From Paracoccaceae bacterium (lineage in GTDB: Bacteria > Pseudomonadota > Alphaproteobacteria > Rhodobacterales > Rhodobacteraceae), in assembly GCA_021767525.1 (NCBI GenBank), contig JAASTF010000238.1:1-5291 (forward strand): a stretch of 5,291 nt of DNA, in the 5' to 3' direction. The position numbers were made by a program, and so were the translations under genes. Of the stretch, positions 1 through 4,955 are shown in pieces (within the stretch, counting starts at the first letter, position 1; every line of letters starts with the position of its first letter). The notes beneath the pieces were generated by a model. That model saw nothing but the letters and a program-made list of their open reading frames with translations, ran no database searches and had not been told where the DNA came from.

Positions 1-1
1 C

Positions 2-217
2 GACCTGACCCGCGCCTTGCGCTTTACCAATGCGCTTGAGGCCGGAATGATCTGGGTGAACAGTGAAAATGTCCGCCACCTGCCCACGCCCTTTGGCGGG
101 GTCAAGGCGTCGGGCATCGGCCGCGACGGAGGCGACTGGTCGTTCGAGTTTTACATGGAGCAAAAGCACATCGGCTTTGCCACCGGCCAACACAAGATCC
201 CACGGCTGGGCGCCTGA
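2..217 (+). CDS. hpaE: 5-carboxymethyl-2-hydroxymuconate semialdehyde dehydrogenase, C-terminal end (5' truncated by window)
   Basis: This is the last 71 codons of an aldehyde dehydrogenase; the reading frame is open from base 2, so the start lies outside the window. The enzyme oxidises the semialdehyde ring-cleavage product of homoprotocatechuate (CHMS) to the dicarboxylate with NAD+, in the cytoplasm. Visible evidence is the C-terminal ALDH signature: GMIWVNS, then TPFGGVKASGIGRDGG, then the FEFYMEQKHI strand, an order and spacing typical of the oligomerisation end of the ALDH superfamily. The catalytic Cys and Glu lie upstream and cannot be checked. The specific assignment as HpaE rests partly on the wording around NVRHLPTPFGG and mostly on context: the next genes encode the enzymes that make and consume its substrate and product. 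A TTG at 17 and an ATG at 47 are internal codons, not starts. A different ALDH specificity cannot be excluded from the fragment alone. Confidence 0.88.
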   Translation, partial: DLTRALRFTNALEAGMIWVNSENVRHLPTPFGGVKASGIGRDGGDWSFEFYMEQKHIGFATGQHKIPRLGA

Positions 218-265
218 CGGCACCCCAAGGAAGCGCGCGCAACATCCCCGGGGTAGGAGACCGAG

Positions 266-1120
266 ATGGGTGAGTTAGTACTGGCAGCCAAGATGACCCA
301 TGTTCCGACCATGCTGATGTCGGAACAGCCCGGGCCTGTCGAAGGCACGCGGCAGGCGGCCATCGAGGGCCATTACGCCATCGCCGAGCGCGCGAAACAG
401 CTGGGCGCCGATACGGTGGTGATCTGCGACACCCATTGGGTGGTGAACGCGGGCTATCACGTCAACGCCAATCACCGCTTTCACGGGCTTTTCACCTCGA
501 ACGAGTTTCCGCAATTCATCCAGGATCTGCCCTATGACTATCAGGGCGATCCCGAGTTGGGCGACCTGATCGCGCAAAAGGCGCAGGACAAGGGCGTTTA
601 TACCTTGTCGCATCACCTGGACAGCCTGGAGTTGGAATACGGCACGCTGGTGCCGATGCGGTTCATGTCGCGCAAGCACGAGATGAAGGTCGTGTCGGTC
701 GCCGCCTGGTGCACGGTGCACAGCTATGACACCTCGCGCAAGCTGGGCGAGGCGATCCGCGAAGCGATCGAGGCGTCGGGGTCAAAGGTTCTGTTGGTCG
801 CCTCGGGGTCGCTGTCACACCGCATCTGGCCCAATGACGACTATGCCGCCAACAACGGCACCTTCACCATTTCCAAAGAGTTCAACCGCCAGGTCGATCT
901 GCGCGTGCTGGACCTGTGGCAGGCGGGCGAATGGGACACCTTCATCAAGATGCTGCCCGAATATGCAGAATACTGCTGCGGCGAAGGGTCGATGCACGAC
1001 ACCGTGATGCTGCTGGGCGCGCTGGGATGGGACCAGTATACCGGCAAGGGCGAGATCGTGACCGAGTATTTCCCCAGTTCCGGCACCGGCCAGACCAACG
1101 TGATTTTCCCGGTCACCTGA
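266..1120 (+). CDS. hpaD: 3,4-dihydroxyphenylacetate (homoprotocatechuate) 2,3-dioxygenase, class III extradiol (LigB-type)
   Basis: This 284-residue protein is a class III extradiol dioxygenase that opens the ring of homoprotocatechuate between C2 and C3 with O2 and non-haem Fe(II), giving CHMS for HpaE. It closely resembles enterobacterial HpaD/HpcB, which has almost the same length (about 283 residues). It shares the opening GELVLAAKMTHVP, ICDTHWVVN near residues 54-61, LEYGTLVPMR near 123-132, ASGSLSHR at 179-186, and the closing CGEGSMHDTVMLLG and FPSSGTGQ blocks. By homology with LigB, His12 and His57 are likely metal ligands with a Glu from the CGEG segment (about 240), and His185 is the likely acid/base. 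The start is supported by an AGGAG at 255-259, six bases upstream of the ATG. It follows hpaE by 48 bases, with no obvious promoter or terminator between, and is followed 22 bases later by a second, unrelated dioxygenase for apparently the same reaction. Confidence 0.95.
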   Translation: MGELVLAAKMTHVPTMLMSEQPGPVEGTRQAAIEGHYAIAERAKQLGADTVVICDTHWVVNAGYHVNANHRFHGLFTSNEFPQFIQDLPYDYQGDPELGDLIAQKAQDKGVYTLSHHLDSLELEYGTLVPMRFMSRKHEMKVVSVAAWCTVHSYDTSRKLGEAIREAIEASGSKVLLVASGSLSHRIWPNDDYAANNGTFTISKEFNRQVDLRVLDLWQAGEWDTFIKMLPEYAEYCCGEGSMHDTVMLLGALGWDQYTGKGEIVTEYFPSSGTGQTNVIFPVT

Positions 1121-1128
1121 CCGGCCCG

Positions 1129-1134
1129 AGGAGG
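1129..1134 (+). promoter_or_regulatory. Strong ribosome binding site for the type I dioxygenase
   Basis: AGGAGG sits eight bases before the ATG at 1143, inside a GAGGAGGAG run. It fills most of the 22-base gap after the class III hpaD. It fixes the start of the next gene, and its near-consensus strength suggests efficient independent translation of the second dioxygenase. Confidence 0.8.
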
Positions 1135-1142
1135 AGACAAAG

Positions 1143-2123
1143 ATGCCCGTTCCCACCCCCAACCTATACCCCGCCTTCAACATCGTGCGCCTTTCCCACG
1201 TCGAGCTGGTGGTGACCGATCTGGCCAAATCGCGCGCCTTTTACGTCGACACGCTGGGCCTGCAAGTCACCGACGAAGACAGCGAAGCGATCTATCTGCG
1301 CGCGATGGAGGAACGCGGCCATCACTGCATCGTCCTGCGCAAGGGCGACACGGCCTGTGCCCGCGACCTGGGTTTCAAGCTGTACGACGAGGCATCGCTG
1401 GAAGCGGCCGAAGGGTTTTTCCGCGACAAGGGCCTGCCGGTGGAATGGGTCGACCGCCCCTATCAGTCGCGCACCTTCCGCACCCGCGATCCGCATGGCA
1501 TCCCGCTGGAATTCTACGTCAAGATGGACCGCCTGCCGCCGATCCATCAGCAATACGCGCTCTATCGCGGCGTCAAGCCGCTGCGCATCGACCATTTCAA
1601 CGTCTTCTCGCCGGATGTCGACGAAAGCGTGGCCTTCTATAACGAGCTTGGATTTCGCGTGACCGAGTATACCGAGGACGAGGAAACCGGCAAACTCTGG
1701 GCCGCCTGGACCCACCGCAAGGGCGGCGTGCATGACATCGCCTTTACCAATGGCACCGGCCCGCGCCTGCACCACACAGCGTTCTGGGTGCCGACACCGC
1801 TGAACATCATCGACCTGCTTGACCTGATGGCCACCACCGGCTGGGTCGACAACATCGAACGCGGCCCGGGGCGGCACGGCATCTCGAACGCGTTTTTCCT
1901 GTATGTGCGCGATCCTGATGGCCACCGGATCGAGATTTACTGCTCCGACTATCAAACCGTCGACCCCGACCTGGAACCGATCAAGTGGGATCTGAAAGAC
2001 CCGCAGCGCCAGACCTTGTGGGGCGCGCCAGCGCCGCGCAGCTGGTTCGAAGAGGGCTCGACCTTCGAAGGGGTCGAACCGCGCGCCTCGGCGCTCAAGG
2101 CGCAGCCGATCATCGCACCGTAA
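1143..2123 (+). CDS. hpaD: 3,4-dihydroxyphenylacetate 2,3-dioxygenase, type I extradiol (vicinal oxygen chelate family)
   Basis: This 326-residue protein is a two-domain type I extradiol dioxygenase of the homoprotocatechuate 2,3-dioxygenase group (Brevibacterium HPCD, Arthrobacter MndD), which uses Fe(II) or Mn(II). The N-terminal VOC domain starts near residue 17 (SHVELVVTDLAKSRAFYVDTLGL); the catalytic domain starts near 147 (LRIDHFNVFSPDV). Counting against HPCD with a constant offset of -3, every key residue is present: metal ligands His151, His211 and Glu264; second-sphere His197 (acid/base), Asn153, Trp189, Arg240, His245 and Tyr254. The segment IERGPGRHGISNAFFLY (238-254) is almost unchanged from the family. 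The C-terminal tail is shorter than in the 365-residue Brevibacterium enzyme. The protein has a different fold from the preceding HpaD, so it is a functional parallel and not a gene duplication. Homoprotocatechuate is the best substrate guess; a related carboxylated catechol remains possible. The gene ends at a TAA that overlaps the next ribosome binding site. Confidence 0.92.
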   Translation: MPVPTPNLYPAFNIVRLSHVELVVTDLAKSRAFYVDTLGLQVTDEDSEAIYLRAMEERGHHCIVLRKGDTACARDLGFKLYDEASLEAAEGFFRDKGLPVEWVDRPYQSRTFRTRDPHGIPLEFYVKMDRLPPIHQQYALYRGVKPLRIDHFNVFSPDVDESVAFYNELGFRVTEYTEDEETGKLWAAWTHRKGGVHDIAFTNGTGPRLHHTAFWVPTPLNIIDLLDLMATTGWVDNIERGPGRHGISNAFFLYVRDPDGHRIEIYCSDYQTVDPDLEPIKWDLKDPQRQTLWGAPAPRSWFEEGSTFEGVEPRASALKAQPIIAP

Positions 2124-2130
2124 GGAGGGG
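2122..2130 (+). promoter_or_regulatory. Ribosome binding site overlapping the upstream stop codon
   Basis: AAGGAGGGG begins inside the TAA stop (2121-2123) of the type I dioxygenase and ends six bases before the ATG at 2137. It fixes the cupin start. Overlap of stop codon and ribosome binding site suggests that ribosomes finishing the dioxygenase help start the cupin. Confidence 0.8.
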
Positions 2131-2136
2131 CCGCAT

Positions 2137-2454
2137 ATGTGCAGCGACACGGGCCAGGGCCAGACCGCGAACGCCGATATCCTGATCGACAACGACCGCG
2201 TCCGCGTCACCCGCTGGTCTTTCGCGAAAAAGGGCGACCGCACGGGCTGGCACCGGCATGAATACGACTACGTGGTTGTGCCCGAATTCGACGGCGTTCT
2301 GGAAATCGACCTGCCCGGCGGCGACCACATGACCGCCGAACTGAAGACCGGCGCCCCCTACTACCGGCCGCTTGGCACCGAGCATGACGTTGTCAGCGGC
2401 AATGATTTCGCCTGCTCGTTCATCGAGATCGAGCTTTTGGACAAGAAGGGATGA
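2137..2454 (+). CDS. Small single-domain cupin protein, function unknown
   Basis: This 105-residue protein consists of one beta-barrel cupin domain and little else. Cupin motif 1 is seen as GWHRHEYDYVVVPEFDG (residues 37-53), giving His39, His41 and an acidic or aromatic residue around 44-45. Motif 2 is seen as PLGTEHDVVSGN (78-89), with the expected His83 and Asn89. A metal site built from His39, His41 and His83 is therefore plausible; the usual motif-1 Glu is not in its standard place, where Asp44/Tyr45 sit instead. There is no signal peptide or DNA-binding domain, so a cytoplasmic role is likely. The gene lies between two ring-cleavage dioxygenase genes and the FAH-fold gene and overlaps or abuts the latter, so it is expressed with the pathway. 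It could be a small enzyme on a pathway intermediate, a dioxygenase accessory protein, or a ligand-binding protein; the sequence does not decide. The cupin fold is confident, the job is not. Confidence 0.85.
   Translation: MCSDTGQGQTANADILIDNDRVRVTRWSFAKKGDRTGWHRHEYDYVVVPEFDGVLEIDLPGGDHMTAELKTGAPYYRPLGTEHDVVSGNDFACSFIEIELLDKKG
2443..2450 (+). promoter_or_regulatory. Ribosome binding site that decides the hpaG-like start
   Basis: AAGAAGGG ends directly against an ATG at 2451, too close to serve it, but lies six bases before a second in-frame ATG at 2457. The spacing favours 2457 as the main start. The site is within the last codons of the cupin gene, so translation of the two genes is probably coupled. 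Confidence 0.6.
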
Positions 2455-2456
2455 CC

Positions 2457-3317
2457 ATGACCCGCGTCGCAACGGTCGAAACCGATCACGGCACGCTTTA
2501 CGGCGCAATCACCGACGAGGGCTTTGTGGCCTTGTCGCCTGACTTCCCCGACTGGCCCACGCTGCGCGAGGTGATCGCCGGAGGCGGACTTGGCCAATTG
2601 GCCGACGTGGCGCAGGGCCGCGCGCCCACCCATATGCCCAGCGAATTTCGCTATTGCCCGCCGATCCCCGCGCCCGAGAAAATCATCTGCGTCGGCGTCA
2701 ACTTTCCCGACCGCAATGCCGAGTACAAGGATGGCAGCGACCAGCCGAAATACATGTCGCTGTTTCCGCGCTTTGCCCGCAGCTTTACCGGCCATGACCG
2801 CCCGCTGATCCGCCCGCCGGAAAATCACACGCTGGATTACGAAGGCGAGGTCGCCATCGTGATCGGCAAGGGCGGGCGTCGCATCGCACCCGAAGATGCC
2901 TATGACCATATTGCCGCGCTGACCCTTGCGAACGAAGGGACGATCCGCGACTGGGTGCGCCACGCGAAATTCAACGTGACCCAAGGTAAGAACTGGGACA
3001 AGTCCGGCGCGCTGGGGCCGTGGCTGGTGCCCTTTACCGACGCCGCGCAACTGGATGATGCCCGCATCGTCACCCGCGTGAATGGCGAGGTCCGCCAGGA
3101 CGATACGCTGAACCGGATGATGTTCCCGATCCGCCAGGAAATCGCCTATATCAGCACCTTCACGACGCTGGTGCCGGGCGACATCATCATCACCGGCACG
3201 CCCACCGGTGCGGGCGCGCGGTTCGATCCGCCGCGCTACCTGGCACCCGGCGACGTGGTCGAGGTGACGGTCGACGGCATCGGCACCCTGCGCAACACGG
3301 TCGAGGACGAGGCATGA
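2457..3317 (+). CDS. hpaG: FAH-fold isomerase/decarboxylase of the homoprotocatechuate pathway (HpaG-like)
   Basis: This is a 286-residue fumarylacetoacetate-hydrolase-fold enzyme (288 if the ATG at 2451 is used, which would overlap the cupin stop as ATGA). It has a small N-terminal domain (about residues 1-65) and the catalytic FAH domain from about 70 (PAPEKIICVGVNF). The metal site shows as LDYEGEVAIVIGK with Glu129 and Glu131, and the third ligand position as NEGTIRDW with Glu160, where most of the superfamily has Asp. RHAKFNVTQGKNWDKSGALG and ITGTPTGAG follow in the usual order. Such proteins in this pathway isomerise 2-hydroxyhepta-2,4-diene-1,7-dioate and/or decarboxylate its tricarboxylate precursor. 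E. coli HpaG is a fusion of two such domains; here there is only one, so which step it performs, or whether it performs both, cannot be read from the sequence. It sits immediately before the hydratase gene, with which it shares an ATGA overlap. Confidence 0.87.
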   Translation: MTRVATVETDHGTLYGAITDEGFVALSPDFPDWPTLREVIAGGGLGQLADVAQGRAPTHMPSEFRYCPPIPAPEKIICVGVNFPDRNAEYKDGSDQPKYMSLFPRFARSFTGHDRPLIRPPENHTLDYEGEVAIVIGKGGRRIAPEDAYDHIAALTLANEGTIRDWVRHAKFNVTQGKNWDKSGALGPWLVPFTDAAQLDDARIVTRVNGEVRQDDTLNRMMFPIRQEIAYISTFTTLVPGDIIITGTPTGAGARFDPPRYLAPGDVVEVTVDGIGTLRNTVEDEA

Positions 3318-4114
3318 CTCCGCTGCAAATCGAGGACGCCGCAGAAACCCTGTGGCAGGCCGAACAGACCGGGCAGCAATGCCCGCTGCTGTCGGCCACC
3401 TACCCGGGCATGACGATGGACCACGCCTATGCCGTCCAGGCCGCGCTGATCGAACGCCGCCAGCGGGCGGGTCACAAGGTGATCGGCTGGAAAATCGGCC
3501 TGACCTCGAAGGCGATGCAATACGCGCTGAATATCGACATCCCCGACAGCGGGATGCTGATGGACGACATGTTGTTCGCGGATGGCGCAACCGTGCCCGC
3601 GGGCCGATTCATCCAGCCGCGGATCGAGGCCGAGATCGCCTTTGTCATGAAGGCCCCACTGGCCGGGGGCGATGTGACCCGTCACGATGTGATCGCCGCG
3701 ACGGACTACGTCGCGCCTTCGATCGAAATCCTGGACACGCGCATCCAGCGCAACGATCCGGCCACCGGCAAGACCCGCGTGATCACCGACACGATCAGCG
3801 ATAATGCCGCAAATGCCGGTATCGTGCTGGGCCCGCAACGCCATGCCATCGACGCGCACGACCTGCGCTGGGTCGGCGCGATCGTCAGCCGCAACGGTGA
3901 GGTCGAGGAAACAGGGTTGGGCGCGGGTGTTCTGAACGATCCTGTCCAAGGGATCGTGTGGCTGGCCCGCAGGATGGAGCAATACGGCCAAAGAATCGAG
4001 GCCGGGCAGGTGATCCTGTCAGGGTCGTTCATCCGCCCCGTCGAATGCCCGCCGGGTTCAGAAATCGTCGCCGATTTCCACGACTTCGGGCTTGTGCGCG
4101 TTAATTTCGCCTGA
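3314..4114 (+). CDS. hpaH: 2-oxo-hept-4-ene-1,7-dioate hydratase
   Basis: This 266-residue protein matches HpaH/HpcG (about 267 residues in E. coli), the Mg2+-dependent hydratase that adds water to 2-oxo-hept-4-ene-1,7-dioate, giving the substrate of the HpaI aldolase. It belongs to the same broader fold group as MhpD and other 4-oxalocrotonate decarboxylase/hydratase enzymes. Visible signatures are GWKIGLTSKAMQ (58-69), IEAEIAFVM (104-112) and SIEILDTR (136-143). Glu105, Glu107 and Glu138 correspond to the HpcG metal ligands Glu106, Glu108 and Glu139. GAGVLNDPVQGIVWLA and LSGSFIRPV complete the active-site region. The start ATG overlaps the hpaG-like stop (ATGA), with a GAGG at 3303-3306 seven bases upstream, so translational coupling is likely. 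This is the last + strand gene before a pair of hairpins, so it probably ends the operon; the expected hpaI aldolase does not follow it. Confidence 0.95.
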   Translation: MTPLQIEDAAETLWQAEQTGQQCPLLSATYPGMTMDHAYAVQAALIERRQRAGHKVIGWKIGLTSKAMQYALNIDIPDSGMLMDDMLFADGATVPAGRFIQPRIEAEIAFVMKAPLAGGDVTRHDVIAATDYVAPSIEILDTRIQRNDPATGKTRVITDTISDNAANAGIVLGPQRHAIDAHDLRWVGAIVSRNGEVEETGLGAGVLNDPVQGIVWLARRMEQYGQRIEAGQVILSGSFIRPVECPPGSEIVADFHDFGLVRVNFA

Positions 4115-4119
4115 GCGAG

Positions 4120-4144
4120 CAAAATCCTTGGAACAAGGATTTTG
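4120..4144. terminator. Perfect 11-bp hairpin 1 after hpaH
   Basis: CAAAATCCTTG, a three-base loop (GAA), then CAAGGATTTTG form a perfect inverted repeat starting six bases after the hpaH stop. The T run lies in the 3' arm and not after it, and because the stem is palindromic the same holds on the opposite strand. The placement between convergent genes and the AT-rich stem in a GC-rich background make a bidirectional transcription stop the best reading, although it is not a textbook intrinsic terminator. Confidence 0.72.
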
Positions 4145-4171
4145 GGAAGAGTTTTCCTGAAAAACTCTTCC
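4145..4171. terminator. Perfect 11-bp hairpin 2, abutting hairpin 1
   Basis: GGAAGAGTTTT, a five-base loop (CCTGA), then AAAACTCTTCC form a second perfect inverted repeat that begins at the very next base after hairpin 1. It lies seven bases past the stop codon of the minus-strand dehydrogenase gene. Read from that side it is the first hairpin met by polymerase. With hairpin 1 it probably separates the two converging operons; it could also act as an mRNA 3'-end stabiliser. Confidence 0.65.
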
Positions 4172-4178
4172 ACCGCGA

Positions 4179-4931
4179 TCATCTGCGCAACGCTGGCAAC
4201 CCCACGCCCGTGCTTTCGAACCCACCATCCACGGCCAGTGTCTGCCCGGTGATGTAGCTGGCCTTGTCCGAGCACAGGAACACGATCGCCTCGGCGATCT
4301 CTTGCTCTGATCCATAGCGGTTCAGGGGGATCGCATCGTGGTAGGCATCGATGATCTCTTGCGTGTGCACCGCCATCGCCAGCTTGGTGCGCACCGGCCC
4401 GGGGCAGACACAATTCGCGCGGATGCCGTATTCGCCCAGCTCGGCCGCCTGTTGTTCGGTCAAGGCGATCACTCCGGCCTTTGACGTGCCATAGGCCACC
4501 CGCAGGGTCGAGGCGCGCAAACCGCTGATCGAGGCAATGTTGACGATAGCACCCTTGGCGTCTTTCAACGCGGGCAACAGCGCCTGACTGACCAGGAACA
4601 CGCCGTCCAGATTGGTGGCCATGACATTGCGCCAGCGATCAAAGTCCGTCTGCTCGATCGGCCCGAAATCGGCCACGCCGGCATTGTTTACCAGCGCATC
4701 CACATGTCCCAGCGCCGCCAGCGCCTGCGGCACCATCGCGTCGACCTGGGCGGGGTCGGAGACATCGCACAGCAGCGGCGTCGCACCATCAAGCCCTTTG
4801 GCGGCATCGGTCAGCGCGGGTTCGTCCCGGTCGATCATCACGACCTTGCGCCCCTCGGCCAGAAACAGCTTGGTCGTGGCCAGCCCGATGCCGCGCGCGG
4901 CGCCGGTGACGATGGCGGTTGTTCTGGTCAT
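4179..4931 (-). CDS. Classical short-chain dehydrogenase/reductase (SDR), probably NAD-dependent
   Basis: This 250-residue protein is a full-length classical SDR with a single Rossmann domain. The cofactor motif TGAARGIG is at residues 9-16, Asp34 at the end of the second strand (VVMIDRDE) predicts preference for NAD(H) over NADP(H), and NNAG is at 82-85. The catalytic tetrad reads Asn107, Ser134, Tyr147 and Lys151 (YGTSK), followed by the CPGPVRT loop (176-182). The C-terminal ITGQTLAVDGGF block is typical of FabG-like members. It oxidises or reduces an alcohol/carbonyl pair; the substrate cannot be told from sequence. An AGGAAAGGG ribosome binding site (4939-4947, minus strand) lies seven bases before the ATG. 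It follows the hydrolase gene by 24 bases and is probably co-transcribed with it. Facing the homoprotocatechuate operon, it may handle a feeder compound, but this is context only. Confidence 0.92.
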   Translation of the reverse strand: MTRTTAIVTGAARGIGLATTKLFLAEGRKVVMIDRDEPALTDAAKGLDGATPLLCDVSDPAQVDAMVPQALAALGHVDALVNNAGVADFGPIEQTDFDRWRNVMATNLDGVFLVSQALLPALKDAKGAIVNIASISGLRASTLRVAYGTSKAGVIALTEQQAAELGEYGIRANCVCPGPVRTKLAMAVHTQEIIDAYHDAIPLNRYGSEQEIAEAIVFLCSDKASYITGQTLAVDGGFESTGVGLPALRR

Positions 4932-4938
4932 TTCTTCG

Positions 4939-4947
4939 CCCTTTCCT
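4939..4947 (-). promoter_or_regulatory. Ribosome binding site for the SDR gene
   Basis: On the minus strand AGGAAAGGG lies in the 24-base gap after the hydrolase stop and seven bases before the SDR ATG, supporting that start and independent translation initiation within a shared transcript. Confidence 0.65.
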
Positions 4948-4955
4948 GCTTTTGG

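Noticed and set aside
246..253. CCCCGGGG palindrome in the hpaE/hpaD gap as a possible operator
   Set aside because: An eight-base G/C palindrome is common by chance in GC-rich DNA and no promoter elements surround it; the 48-base gap shows only the hpaD ribosome binding site.
1164..2243. Long open frame on the minus strand (359 codons) opposite the type I dioxygenase
   Set aside because: Its translation has no recognisable domain, it lies fully antisense to a gene with all family residues conserved, and long antisense frames are expected in GC-rich coding DNA.
2361..3590. Long open frame on the minus strand (409 codons) opposite the hpaG-like gene
   Set aside because: Arg/Gly/Ala-rich low-complexity translation with no domain; it spans the junction of two well supported plus-strand genes and is a codon-bias shadow.
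3236..4413. Overlapping minus-strand open frames opposite hpaH and running into the SDR region
   Set aside because: No domain is recognisable, they cross the paired hairpins, and they conflict with hpaH and with the SDR frame, both clearly real.
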